A DNA stretch of 64,000 nt from Deltaproteobacteria bacterium (GTDB lineage Bacteria; UBA10199; JACPAL01; JAHFST01). Location of the stretch: NCBI GenBank assembly GCA_023265625.1, contig JAHFST010000002.1, positions 124,001 through 188,000 on the forward strand, written 5' to 3'. The notes beneath the pieces are model-generated. The model searched no databases, was not told the origin of the DNA, and saw only the letters and a list, made by a program, of their open reading frames with translations. A program made the position numbers and the translations under genes. This document shows, in pieces, positions 9,066-18,038 of the stretch; position 1 is the stretch's first letter, and every line of letters starts with the position of its first letter.

Positions 9066-9366
9066 GGAGATAAATCCTTTCCAGCGTGTCCCGGCTGGGG
9101 ATGCGTAGACTCACTCCGACGAAGTCGGCCATGCTCATGGTATCAGGGATCTTGTTGTAGTGCATGATGAAGAACAAATACCGGGGATCCCCTAAGAGCT
9201 TGTAGGCGAGCACATCCAGTCGGTCGCTCTCGCGCCAGACGTAAAACTGGTCATCGTCCCGCTTGATGACGGGAGGCGGATCGACAATGCCCCATGTGTA
9301 TTCCTTTTGAACCTCGTCGAAATATGCGGTTGCAAATTTGTAGAGGGAATCAACGCGTGTTTTCAT
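9055..9366 (-). CDS. gpX/gp53-like LysM-type baseplate protein
   Basis: A 103-residue protein with the pattern SDRLDVLAYKLLGDPRYLFF followed by SLRIPSRDTLERIY. This is the LysM-like core of tail protein X / gp53 proteins that bind hub or wedge in contractile tails. It overlaps the preceding gene by 4 bases (ATGA) and the hub gene by 11, so translation is probably coupled. Confidence 0.8.
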   Translation of the reverse strand: MKTRVDSLYKFATAYFDEVQKEYTWGIVDPPPVIKRDDDQFYVWRESDRLDVLAYKLLGDPRYLFFIMHYNKIPDTMSMADFVGVSLRIPSRDTLERIYLHAR

Positions 9367-10007
9367 AACCGGATCACCTCATCGTAGGATTTGCCGCGTG
9401 TGCGCATTTCGATCAGTGTGAGGTTGACCTGTACCTCGCTGGGAAGCTGAGTGACCGGATCCATGGCATTGCCCCATTGGACATTGAAATCACGAATCAG
9501 CCAGATGTCCTGCGCGTAGAGCCGCCCTTGGATCACCACGACGGGATGCGGAGCGAGACTCGCCTCTGAATTCTGAGAGTAATCGGGATAAGCCAAAGCC
9601 TGAAGAAACCGGACGGCACGGCGTATGTCATTGCGCGACCGTTCCTGCATCGTGAAGGTGAGCGGTAATTCCAGTGTCCGCTCCTTGCCGCCCTTGTAGT
9701 GATATTGTGGTACCGATCTCGCCAACACCTCGTGATTCGCGTAATTGGCACCGCCGCTTTCACGACCTTGGACGTTATATTGGAACACGAGTCGTTCCCG
9801 GGTGACGGTATCGACCAGGAATCCGTGATTGCGCAGAAGATTGCGGACGAAGCCGATCCCTCCGTTGCCCTGGGCGAGCACGCCGTAGAATAGATCGGAG
9901 GCGATTCCGTTGCCGAGAGATTCATTCACCGTCGAAGCTGCCGAGACCCGCAGAGAATCGAGATAGTAATCTTTCGAGCCAAAAATGTTGAAAGCACCGA
10001 GTCCCAT
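9363..10007 (-). CDS. Tail adaptor / tube-initiator-like baseplate protein
   Basis: A 214-residue protein between the tape measure gene and the gpX-like gene. In contractile tails this slot encodes a protein linking tube and hub (gp48/gp54-like, DNA circulation or LysM families). Residues 100-200 are tube-like beta (LELPLTFTMQERSRNDIRRA, PSEVQVNLTLIEM). The start overlaps the tape-measure stop by one base. The assignment rests mainly on gene order and fold impression. Confidence 0.6.
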   Translation of the reverse strand: MGLGAFNIFGSKDYYLDSLRVSAASTVNESLGNGIASDLFYGVLAQGNGGIGFVRNLLRNHGFLVDTVTRERLVFQYNVQGRESGGANYANHEVLARSVPQYHYKGGKERTLELPLTFTMQERSRNDIRRAVRFLQALAYPDYSQNSEASLAPHPVVVIQGRLYAQDIWLIRDFNVQWGNAMDPVTQLPSEVQVNLTLIEMRTRGKSYDEVIRL

Positions 10008-12214
10008 CAGTTGCTCCTCACGGTTTGTAATTGCTGCATCTCGAAGACCACTTTTCCGATCTTCTGTTTGTCGAGGATAATGTCCGCCGGCGTGATTTTG
10101 GCGGGAGGTACATTAATCTGGTTTGTAATTTCCGGAACGGTGTTGGATGTGTTCGGATTCTTGGCCGCGGCCAGCGTGATGTTCCGCGATTGCAAGGAAG
10201 CGAGCGACATATCGGATTGATTCGGCGACGTGGTGATCGGGCTCATATTGAAATCCGCCGATTGTTGACCTGTTGCGAGACCCACGGTGGTTCCATCGAG
10301 AGCGGAAGGCACGGAATTTTTGTTGCGGATATTTTCCGCCAGTTGATGAATGCCGCTCCGGTTGTTCTCGATCGAATGACTGATCTCGTCAAACTCGGCG
10401 GTGATGTTGTCGGTCAGATCCCCGAAGATTTTCTTTCCGAATCGAAAGGCTTTCCCAATCACCTCGAACGACTTCTGTACTAACGGCATCTTGTTCAGAA
10501 ATTCGACGATCTTGTCGATGAGGCCCTGAATGAATCCGACGACTCCGCTGATCGCCTCGCCGATACCCGTTTTGAATTTCTCGAAAATCTTCACCACGAA
10601 TTGCGTGATGGGACTGACTGTTTCCTTGAAGATCGTCCACAGGTCCATGATCAGTTGCAGATTGGCCTTGGTCTCGGACCACCATGAGCGAACGATATTG
10701 ATGGCAAATTGAATCGTTCGCCCGATGCCACGAAAAACCGTGCTCCAGACGGCGATTTCGAATTGGACAAAGGCGGCGATGAGACTCCGGATAACGGGCC
10801 AGAGGTTGGCGACGAACCAGTCCCAAGCCGCCTTGATTCCTTGCACGATATCCTGATTATCCCGCCACAGCTTCGTAAGTACGGGCTTCAGAAGCATGAA
10901 AGCCCCGATGACCAGACCGACGACCGCCACGATCTTGGCAAAGACGATCAGCACGGGCACGCTGACCAGGGCCATCAGTCCCATCACGGCAGCCACGGCA
11001 CCGAGGGCAATGCCCAAGAGCGCGATAACGCCCAGGCTACCAGCGATGAGACTTGCCATTTTGGGGTGCTTGGCCATCCAGGCGTCAATCCGGTTCACCC
11101 ATTCGCCGACCTTGGTGATGACGGGCTCCATGGCAACGAGGAGCCTGTTGCCGATCGTAATTTTAAGGGATTCAAGACTGGCTTTCATTCGGGCGATTTT
11201 ATTATCGTGGGTGTTCTGCATCTTACTCACGGCAACGGAGGCTGCCCCCGCTTTATTCTTCATTTCTTCCATGGTCTGGTTGAACGAGGTCGTGTTGTCG
11301 CCCGAGAGTTGCAAGGCCGCCTGCACCGCTTCCTGAGAACCTAACAGCTGAATCAGGGCGCTCTTGCTCCCCTTGGTTTTCTCGACCAGGCCAGCCAGAG
11401 CCTGCTGAAGCCCCACACTTTTAATCGCTGCTTCTCCGGAGGAAAAACCAAGACTCTTCCAGACTTTCTGCAAATCATCGGACGGACGGATGATGGCCGC
11501 CATAACGTTGCGCAATTGGGTCATGGCGATCGGTGTCTTGGTTCCTTGTTTGGTCATGGTGACGATCGAGGCCCCGAGTTGTTCCAGAGAAATGCCCAAA
11601 GCACTGGCGAGCGGAGCGGCCTGAAAAATGAAATTGGAAAGTTCGGGAATCGTCGTTTTGCCGAGCCGCATGGTGGTGAAGAGTGTGTCCGCCACATCCG
11701 AAGCGTCGCTGGATTTGAGCTTCCAAGCATTCAGGATGGTCGTGAGTCCATCAACAGCGGTTGTCACGTCGGTAACACCTCCCAAGGCCACCTGGTTAGC
11801 GACGTCCATGACGTGCAATGATTGAGCAGTATCACCGATGCCGGCGGAGAGAACTTGATAGAGACCCTTGGCTTGATCCAAGGCCGAAAAGCCGAATTTT
11901 TTGGAAAGGCGCAGCGTTTCGTCACTCAAAGCTGCCATGTTCACGGCGGAAGTGTCGACCAGGGTTGAGACCTCGGCCATGGCTTTCTGAAAGCTGGAGG
12001 CGGAATCCACAACGGATCCGAAGGCCCTGCGGCTGGCCATGAAGATGGCTGCACCGGCGACGGCCGTGATTGCGCCTTGCATCCGTTGCATAGTCGCAAC
12101 CGTGTCCTGGGCATTCTGCCGCATGCCACTCATGGAATGGGATACATTTTTGGAAGTGGATGAGAATTGATCCTTGAGGGAAACGGTAATACCCAGACCT
12201 AAATCGGTTGCCAT
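10007..12214 (-). CDS. Tail tape measure protein
   Basis: A 735-residue protein of the TP901 tape-measure type: a helical N-terminus with FGFSALDQAKGLYQVLSAG-type core repeats, strongly hydrophobic segments at about 385-450 and long helices afterwards. It would set tail length, and at about 1.5 angstrom per residue the tail would be near 110 nm (inference). It follows the frameshifted assembly chaperones, the standard order. Large plus-strand frames across this gene are shadows. Confidence 0.92.
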   Translation of the reverse strand: MATDLGLGITVSLKDQFSSTSKNVSHSMSGMRQNAQDTVATMQRMQGAITAVAGAAIFMASRRAFGSVVDSASSFQKAMAEVSTLVDTSAVNMAALSDETLRLSKKFGFSALDQAKGLYQVLSAGIGDTAQSLHVMDVANQVALGGVTDVTTAVDGLTTILNAWKLKSSDASDVADTLFTTMRLGKTTIPELSNFIFQAAPLASALGISLEQLGASIVTMTKQGTKTPIAMTQLRNVMAAIIRPSDDLQKVWKSLGFSSGEAAIKSVGLQQALAGLVEKTKGSKSALIQLLGSQEAVQAALQLSGDNTTSFNQTMEEMKNKAGAASVAVSKMQNTHDNKIARMKASLESLKITIGNRLLVAMEPVITKVGEWVNRIDAWMAKHPKMASLIAGSLGVIALLGIALGAVAAVMGLMALVSVPVLIVFAKIVAVVGLVIGAFMLLKPVLTKLWRDNQDIVQGIKAAWDWFVANLWPVIRSLIAAFVQFEIAVWSTVFRGIGRTIQFAINIVRSWWSETKANLQLIMDLWTIFKETVSPITQFVVKIFEKFKTGIGEAISGVVGFIQGLIDKIVEFLNKMPLVQKSFEVIGKAFRFGKKIFGDLTDNITAEFDEISHSIENNRSGIHQLAENIRNKNSVPSALDGTTVGLATGQQSADFNMSPITTSPNQSDMSLASLQSRNITLAAAKNPNTSNTVPEITNQINVPPAKITPADIILDKQKIGKVVFEMQQLQTVRSN

Positions 12215-12215
12215 A

Positions 12216-12404
12216 TCAGCGCCTGCCTTTCCTTCCCGATCGTTCGATTTCCTGCCGCTCGTATTCGAGCTGGCGGGTCAAACGGTCGACGAATTTTCGA
12301 CGCAGACGGGTCGGCATTTCGAGAGCGACTTCCGCCAAGGCGTGGCAGCCGCCGTAATCCAAAAAGAAGATGTCCTCGTCTACGTCGAATGGGGGAACAA
12401 AAAA
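12216..12404 (-). CDS. Frameshift extension of the tail assembly chaperone
   Basis: This is the -1 frame part of the predicted 298-residue fusion: 60 residues from VPPFDVDED to SGRKGRR, rich in charged helical sequence. Read alone the frame could start at ATGs at 12485 or 12446, but both lie inside the upstream gene and no ribosome site is evident, so expression by frameshift is more likely. It ends 2 bases before the tape-measure start. Confidence 0.75.
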   Translation of the reverse strand, partial: FFVPPFDVDEDIFFLDYGGCHALAEVALEMPTRLRRKFVDRLTRQLEYERQEIERSGRKGRR

Positions 12405-13111
12405 TCGAGGTTCCCCATAATGTCTGCCGTGACCATCGTGCCACATTCGGGACACTTGATCCGCACGGTCGTATCCAGCTTGCATTCAACATTGCGGATG
12501 ACGCGCCGAAGCTCGGCGATCCAGCTCGACTTGAAGACATCCAGGTTGACGGGGATTTTCCCCTGATCGGTTTCCTCCCAAATTTTCATGCAACGAAGCT
12601 TCGTGTTGATTTCAGGATTCTTCACCCGGGCGATGCGCAGTTCTGTCTCTCCCGTGGAAAGCTCAAAATGAACGGTGCCGGGACCCAATGTGACGGAGCA
12701 ACTCCGTTGATCGCCTTGAGGGTACGATTCCATCGTATCGAGACAATCGTTCAGATTTATCTCGTGCTCGGATTTGGCCCCGCATGAGGCGCAATCCAGA
12801 CGAAAATGAACCTCACGACCGTGGGTCAAAAGCCGCGCTTGAAGCAGGATGAATGTCCGATCGCCTGTCAGCATTCCGTTGAAATCATCCGTGGTGGGAT
12901 GCCCCGATTTTCCATCGAGATTTTCTGTCACGAGGGATAAAAAGCGGTTGATGACCGAAAGATCACGGGTTTGTTGAAGACTGGAGAGAAGCCGTTCGGC
13001 TTCGCCCGTGGTTTCAAACACCGTTACCGTCCGTCCGGATGGCAAGATGATCTCCCGCTGTTCGCGTGCGGGACTCGTCGAAAAAGCACCCTTGGGTTTG
13101 TCGTCTGTCAC
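12380..13111 (-). CDS. Tail assembly chaperone, short (zero-frame) form
   Basis: A 243-residue protein between tube and tape measure genes. Its C-terminal half carries CASCG (about 130) and CPECG (about 222) pairs, suggesting a zinc site as in T4 gp26-like or chaperone proteins. Six codons before the stop lies T TTT TTG (12404-12398), a canonical -1 slippery heptamer in the correct phase. Slippage would yield a 298-residue form continuing into the frame that ends at 12216. In phage lambda (G/GT) and P2 (E/E+E') this arrangement produces the two chaperones that coat the tape measure. Confidence 0.82.
   Translation of the reverse strand: MTDDKPKGAFSTSPAREQREIILPSGRTVTVFETTGEAERLLSSLQQTRDLSVINRFLSLVTENLDGKSGHPTTDDFNGMLTGDRTFILLQARLLTHGREVHFRLDCASCGAKSEHEINLNDCLDTMESYPQGDQRSCSVTLGPGTVHFELSTGETELRIARVKNPEINTKLRCMKIWEETDQGKIPVNLDVFKSSWIAELRRVIRNVECKLDTTVRIKCPECGTMVTADIMGNLDFLFPHST
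12398..12404 (-). promoter_or_regulatory. Programmed -1 ribosomal frameshift site T_TTT_TTG
   Basis: On the minus strand the zero-frame codons are GAT TTT TTG TTC, so the heptamer TTTTTTG has exact X_XXY_YYZ phasing. It is the same heptamer reported for the P2 E/E' tail genes. The -1 product reads straight into an open frame of 60 codons between the tube and tape measure genes. Confidence 0.82.
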
Positions 13112-13123
13112 TATGACCTCCTG

Positions 13124-13588
13124 TTATGAAGAGCGGATCACCCGGTCGCAAGACAACACGACCTTCTCGATGATGTCGTCGCTCGATTTTCTGTCGAGTT
13201 CGTCCTTTTCGATCTGCTTGGGAAAACAGCCGATGACCTGCCATTTCTCCAGAATGGTTTCGAGATCGGTATCGTGGAAGATGATGTAGCCGTTCCGCTT
13301 ATATTCGGACGGAACACCCATGGTACCGTTTTCCGGATCGCTGACTTTTTTGAACCAGTCGTAGGCCCAGTTCTCATTCTTATCCATGAACATGAGCTTC
13401 TTGAGCTCAATGTCGCCGACCTTCACCATGCCACCGGTCTTGACGAGGATGTTGCTGGAGCCGTGCTCGGCAACCTCGACGGAAAGGCCGGGAATGGTGA
13501 CCTGTTGGACAAGAGCGGGTTCCAGACCCTCAAATTCGACGGTCCATGGGAATTTCTTGCGTGGGTTGATAGGTGTCGCTGTAGGCAT
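13124..13588 (-). CDS. Tail tube protein (gp19-like)
   Basis: A 154-residue tube protein of the T4 gp19/phage_T4_gp19 type: an early FPWTVEFEGLEPALVQQV strand pair, GGMVKVGDIELKKLMF, NWAYDWFKKVSDP and a C-terminal YIIFHDTDLETILEKWQV region. This is the usual length for tube monomers. It is separated from its sheath gene by an opposite-strand cargo gene, which is unusual since sheath and tube normally adjoin. Confidence 0.88.
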   Translation of the reverse strand: MPTATPINPRKKFPWTVEFEGLEPALVQQVTIPGLSVEVAEHGSSNILVKTGGMVKVGDIELKKLMFMDKNENWAYDWFKKVSDPENGTMGVPSEYKRNGYIIFHDTDLETILEKWQVIGCFPKQIEKDELDRKSSDDIIEKVVLSCDRVIRSS

Positions 13589-13668
13589 ATTGGTACCTCC
13601 ACAGCAGATTATGGGATCAGCAAAAACTCGGCTTTATTTGCGATCTGAAAAGGGTTATCGCTCGGGGA

Positions 13669-14427
13669 ATGACACCACTATCCTTGGCCGAAAATGATTT
13701 GCTTCAGCCGCGGGAGACAAAGCTGCTTTGCCTGATAAAATTCGGCGAAGAACAGCACCTAAAATCTCTCGCAGACGGGAAGTTACGTTGTCGGCACCTC
13801 GAATACTACAAGGCCGAAGAAAACAGGGGTAAGGTTTTTTATGACCAGCATGAAGGTCTGGCAGGCTTCTATCAGGCCCGACAAATCTCGATTCATTTCA
13901 CGCCGAAAAACCAACCCCCCGTTATCATTAACGCCGATAATGGTTTGGTCGGTCAGGTTCCGGTCAGTCTGAATCTCAAGAAACCGGCTTTCTGCATGTA
14001 TGCTATCCACACGGGCGAATGGACAAATCGTAAATTCACCGAATCAGAATTTGAGGATTTCAAATCATATCTCCAAGTCACGAAAAAAATGGAAGGCGGC
14101 TACAAGAACAAGCATGTCTGGGTGATCACTGACGGGTTAGAATTTAACAGCCGTCTCGGCAAAGCCTGCAAGGCACAAAACATCGGGCTTCAAGGGGATC
14201 TGGTTCGGTATATCGATGGTGATTTTCACGGAACCGTTCCTCAAAAGATATCAGGCTTTGTTAAAACGAACGAGTTCTCCCATGAGAGAGAGTACCGCTA
14301 CGTTTTTGATGCCGCCCACGATTTGCCGGACCCTTTCGTCCTTGAAGTAGGATCCTTGAAGGATATCTCAACGATCATCCCGGTCGAAGATTTCAAGAAT
14401 AGCTGGTCCATTCAATTCAGCGAGTAG
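13669..14427 (+). CDS. Cargo (moron) protein of unknown function between sheath and tube genes
   Basis: A 252-residue soluble protein encoded against the tail operon. Its stop is 3 bases from the sheath stop and its start is 80 bases from the tube start. Its layout (CLIKFGEEQHLKSLADGKLRCRHLEYYK near the N-terminus split by charged loops, and SHEREYRYVF near the C-terminus) is reminiscent of DUF2971-like small proteins found as phage or defence cargo. No catalytic motif is certain. A cargo gene placed this way needs its own promoter, probably in 13589-13668. The role as a lysogenic-conversion or anti-phage factor is inference. Confidence 0.75.
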   Translation: MTPLSLAENDLLQPRETKLLCLIKFGEEQHLKSLADGKLRCRHLEYYKAEENRGKVFYDQHEGLAGFYQARQISIHFTPKNQPPVIINADNGLVGQVPVSLNLKKPAFCMYAIHTGEWTNRKFTESEFEDFKSYLQVTKKMEGGYKNKHVWVITDGLEFNSRLGKACKAQNIGLQGDLVRYIDGDFHGTVPQKISGFVKTNEFSHEREYRYVFDAAHDLPDPFVLEVGSLKDISTIIPVEDFKNSWSIQFSE

Positions 14428-14430
14428 AAA

Positions 14431-16617
14431 TCAAAGCCTAATATCCAAAAGCTCTTTGAAGTTCGCGTTCGACTTCGTGATCACCGCCTCGATCCCGAAA
14501 TACTTGAGCGTGCGGGTCGGCTTGATGAAAAGCCTGCAGACGAATTCACCACGATCAATGCGCTCCGGCGTGTTCAAGATAGCGTCGGCGATGCTCTTGG
14601 CATCCTGGTCGCATTGGATCAGGTATTCGTAGAACGCCCGCCGTTTCAGGAGATCTTCCATCCAGGGGTTGATCAGGTTGAAGACTCGACGCCAAGTGAC
14701 GGGGTCGTTCGGTTCGAAGAGGTAGATCCGGTTTATTTTGAGAAGCGCCTTCCTCATGTAGATGAGCAGCCTGCGGATATGAAGCGACTGAAGCGCGCTG
14801 GGTGCCCGTTGCAGGGTTTGCTCGCCCCAGATGACGGTGCCTTCATCCGAGAAATCCACGATGGGGCTGATCTGGTTGTTTACCAGGTCATCCATCTCGC
14901 TAGACCGCCCGGGAGTTCCCACGTTGTAGTGGATGCCCAGAGTATTGGGGATCCGGCCGCGTTGCAGGCCCGCGGGGGCGAACCAAACCTCGGCCTTGGC
15001 GTCGTTGTAGGCATGGACGCCGAACACGTCACCGACAAGACTGATATCGGTGATATCGTTGGTCTTGGCCGAACGGATCTTGGGCCTCCCGAAATACATG
15101 GCCCCGTAACTGGAATTGAAAGCCGAATGAACCCACACGCCTTGTCCCAGGCGGAAATCGATCGCCTCGTCGGCGGAATCCACCGAGGCGGGAGGCTCGG
15201 CGTAGTACACCATGTCTTCCCGGTTTTCGCAGTAGGCGATACCTGCCGCTACCACGGCGGGAGAAGTGTTTTCGGGACAGGCCAAGCCGAAGGCATCATC
15301 GATATCGTCGAAGGCGTACAGACCGGTTCGGGTGGCCGGATTGCCGATCCAGTCGTCGTCATCCAGACCGCTTAAGCCGTCCGCGCCACCGGACAGGTTC
15401 GTGGCAACGATCACCGTCGGATTATCGACGGTCACGGGGTCCGCGCTGAACGTAACGGTACCGGTGGCCGCCACGGCATCGCTGCCGCCCGACAAGGTCG
15501 CCCCCGAGAGGATCAACCCAGTACCACTCACCGAAACCATGGTGATGGCGTTTCCGGCGTTGCCAGGATTCGCGGCCGTCACCGTAATGATCAGCCCGTC
15601 ATCCGTGGCGTTCACGTTCGCGAGCGCCTCGATGAGGGCTGTCAGCTCCGCGATATTGCTGAATTCGTTGCCTCCCGGAGGTCCCGGAACCTTGGTAAAG
15701 AGACTTCCGTCCACCGTCACCGTGTCTCCATCGGCGGGGATTCCGTAAGTGATTGTACCGTCTGCCACCACCGCATCAAGGCCGCCGGCAAGGTTCGCGC
15801 CCGAGACGGAAATATTCCCTCCGCCCGTCACGGCGGAGAGCGCGATGGCATTTCCGGCCACGCCGGCGACTACGGCGGTCAAAGAGATCACGTTGCTGAG
15901 TGAAGTCGCCGTCACATCGCCGGAGGTCGCGTTGATCGCATCCTTGAGTGACGACGCCATCAGGGGGATATCGTCGATGTCGATCGTGAAGTCGTCACCG
16001 GAATCGAACGTGTCGGTTCCGACGGTGACACTGTCGCTCTCGAAGGGATCTCCGGCCTCAAGGTCGGTGACCTTCACGAGCTTGGATTGGTCATTGATGA
16101 CCTTCACGGCATAATATTCCGTATCGACCTGATTCATGGTGAGGTACCGATATGATTCGCCCAATTCGGATTGTTCGGGATAATCAATACTGAGATCGAA
16201 ACGGTCGGGATCGACTTCGTTGGCCGTGACCGTGATCACGAGCGTGTTGCCCCAGGTTCCCTGGTTGGCCGCCTCGATTTTCAACGTGTCGCGGCTTTGC
16301 AGATCCTTCAGGGTCAGCGATGCCTTGAGCGCGGTGATCGTGGATGCATCGGCCGGGTCCGTGTAGTGAACCACGCGATTGATGTAGAGCACGGCCCCGC
16401 GATCGAAAGCCCGCTGGACCACGATATCGGAATCCGAACTGTCAATGGGAAGTCCGTAGTTCTCCTGGAACTGTTTCATGGAGCCGATCAGCTTGACCTC
16501 GTTGACCGGTCCGCGCCGCGCCGTGATCTGGACGCAGTTCCGTCCTTGCGTGACGGCCTGGATGAAGAAACTCAAATCCCGTTCGGTGAATGTGACTTTT
16601 GCGGCTCCTGTCGGCAT
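14431..16617 (-). CDS. Tail sheath protein with two inserted beta modules
   Basis: A 728-residue sheath. The N-terminus (FFIQAVTQGRNCVQITARRGP) and the C-terminal 300 residues (GRPKIRSAKTNDI, RRLLIYMRKALLK, FVCRLFIKPTRTLKYFGIEA) fit the gp18/gpFI sheath fold. Between them are two tandem copies of a beta module (about 195-282 and 288-381) and a remnant to about 413, each ending in L.GG.DA. The module is shared with baseplate J and the decoration protein here. Surface insertions in this region are normal for sheaths. Confidence 0.9.
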   Translation of the reverse strand: MPTGAAKVTFTERDLSFFIQAVTQGRNCVQITARRGPVNEVKLIGSMKQFQENYGLPIDSSDSDIVVQRAFDRGAVLYINRVVHYTDPADASTITALKASLTLKDLQSRDTLKIEAANQGTWGNTLVITVTANEVDPDRFDLSIDYPEQSELGESYRYLTMNQVDTEYYAVKVINDQSKLVKVTDLEAGDPFESDSVTVGTDTFDSGDDFTIDIDDIPLMASSLKDAINATSGDVTATSLSNVISLTAVVAGVAGNAIALSAVTGGGNISVSGANLAGGLDAVVADGTITYGIPADGDTVTVDGSLFTKVPGPPGGNEFSNIAELTALIEALANVNATDDGLIITVTAANPGNAGNAITMVSVSGTGLILSGATLSGGSDAVAATGTVTFSADPVTVDNPTVIVATNLSGGADGLSGLDDDDWIGNPATRTGLYAFDDIDDAFGLACPENTSPAVVAAGIAYCENREDMVYYAEPPASVDSADEAIDFRLGQGVWVHSAFNSSYGAMYFGRPKIRSAKTNDITDISLVGDVFGVHAYNDAKAEVWFAPAGLQRGRIPNTLGIHYNVGTPGRSSEMDDLVNNQISPIVDFSDEGTVIWGEQTLQRAPSALQSLHIRRLLIYMRKALLKINRIYLFEPNDPVTWRRVFNLINPWMEDLLKRRAFYEYLIQCDQDAKSIADAILNTPERIDRGEFVCRLFIKPTRTLKYFGIEAVITKSNANFKELLDIRL

Positions 16618-16632
16618 AATCCTTTACCTCCC

Positions 16633-16887
16633 TTAAATGTTCTCGATCCGGATGAGTCTTTTGCGTTCCAATGCCTTCGTGGCCGGAACGATCGCCGTCC
16701 CCGGAAGTATCGGTGCATCCTGACCGTGACGACCCGTCTGCAATCGGAGATTCAGAAAGGCGGTCGAGCCGTCGGAACTTCGATAAGGAACCGGAAAAGT
16801 CTTCTGCGTCAGGTTGATGATGCGAACCTGACTCGCGGCCTTGACTGGTTCTTTTCGGATGGGTGCTTCCTTATTTTTCTTTGGCAT
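16633..16887 (-). CDS. Small phage structural protein, unknown
   Basis: An 84-residue basic protein located between a connector gene and the sheath gene. It has a Lys-rich N-terminus and a beta-like middle (VRIINLTQKTFPVPYR, AFLNLRLQTGRHG). No family is recognised. Small genes in this place often encode neck or tail-tip accessory proteins, or carry a capsid decoration function. Confidence 0.65.
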   Translation of the reverse strand: MPKKNKEAPIRKEPVKAASQVRIINLTQKTFPVPYRSSDGSTAFLNLRLQTGRHGQDAPILPGTAIVPATKALERKRLIRIENI

Positions 16888-16899
16888 ACGCTTCGCTCC

Positions 16900-17559
16900 T
16901 TACGGCCCAGTGTCCGGTTGAATGGTCACTTGTTGCATTGAGATCCCCTCTGGATTCGAGGGATCACTACGCGTTGTTCTCAAAATCTCACTGTCGATTG
17001 TGGTGATTATTTTTCCATCACGATCCGGCAGGAATCCGGTCACCCATGCTTCGATCTTGAATCGGTAAATTTTCTCTCGGATATTTTTGGTTAGATCATC
17101 AAGATTCTGGATGCCGACGAGCTCAATGGGAAAATCCGCTGGTGCTCCGTCGATCGTGAGTGTCAGGACGCCGCGCTCTGGAAATTTAGCCAGCAACGCC
17201 AGATCCATTTCCAGTGCCGTCTGGCTGTCATAGCACCAGGCATCAATCTCATAGAGGAGGTCCAGCGGGAGAGGCTTCTTGACCGTGAATTCGGGATATA
17301 CCGTAACAGGTTCTCCGTCGTAGGTGAGAGTCACTGTCGATCCTGACGGCGTGACTACATCCGGAGTGACGCGACCGCGATCGATATCGTAACCAGCAAA
17401 CGAAATCTGCACGGCTTTCTTGGGAAGCACTGGACGGCTCTTGCCGTCATCAAAGCCAAGAAACTCAAGCGAGGGTACAGTAGCGATAGAAGCCATGTGA
17501 CCGTAGAGGGCTTGATGCAACCTGGCGATGCTGTTTAGAATCGTCGCGCTCATATTCAA
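16900..17559 (-). CDS. Putative tail terminator / neck protein
   Basis: A 219-residue protein between the gp10-like connector and the sheath-side genes, where tail terminator proteins are usually encoded. It has a helical N-terminus (ILNSIARLHQAL) and a beta sandwich (KPLPLDLLYEIDAWCYDS, IREKIYRFKIEAWV). The start overlaps the upstream gene by 4 bases (ATGA). The call is from position and fold impression, not a firm family match. Confidence 0.55.
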   Translation of the reverse strand: MNMSATILNSIARLHQALYGHMASIATVPSLEFLGFDDGKSRPVLPKKAVQISFAGYDIDRGRVTPDVVTPSGSTVTLTYDGEPVTVYPEFTVKKPLPLDLLYEIDAWCYDSQTALEMDLALLAKFPERGVLTLTIDGAPADFPIELVGIQNLDDLTKNIREKIYRFKIEAWVTGFLPDRDGKIITTIDSEILRTTRSDPSNPEGISMQQVTIQPDTGP

Positions 17560-18038
17560 TGTCCCGTGTTCTCCAGCGTTTCGCGAATGGCTTTTTTGTA
17601 GCCTCTTTCGACGTCAGGCTGGACTTCTTTGAAAGTCGGTCGGAACAACGGCCGTGCTGTGATATTCCGCGCATGACTTCCGAATTCATGAATCTCTGCA
17701 ATCAGAACGGGCGGTTCGCCGTCTTTGCGTTTACCGGATCGCAACACCCCGACGAAAGCGGACAGACGATCTCCTGCCAGTTCGGTCGTAATCGATTGCA
17801 TCAGTTGGGAAGTGGCAATGAGAGTGGCCGTGCTCAGATGTCGCCTTTTTTTGGAGGCAAGGTATTCAGGGTTTAAGGGCTTCCAGGACAAGTCTTGGTT
17901 CTGCAAATGCTTCACCAACACCTTGCGAACCAGCTCGGCATTCTGAAGAGTCGCCAACTGCAGACGCGACGTCAGTTTCAGGCCGAATCCGTTCAGGTCC
18001 TGTTCCAAATTCTTCCATGGTCCATTCATCTCGCTCAT
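17556..18038 (-). CDS. HK97 gp10-like / virion morphogenesis connector
   Basis: A 160-residue protein resembling the phage virion morphogenesis (Mu gpG / HK97 gp10) family: a long first helix, PEYLASKKRRHLSTATLIATSQLM, then EIHEFGSHARNITARPLFRPTF. That ITARPF-like C-terminal signature is typical of this family. It probably joins head and tail. It overlaps both neighbours by 4 bases. Confidence 0.72.
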   Translation of the reverse strand: MSEMNGPWKNLEQDLNGFGLKLTSRLQLATLQNAELVRKVLVKHLQNQDLSWKPLNPEYLASKKRRHLSTATLIATSQLMQSITTELAGDRLSAFVGVLRSGKRKDGEPPVLIAEIHEFGSHARNITARPLFRPTFKEVQPDVERGYKKAIRETLENTGH

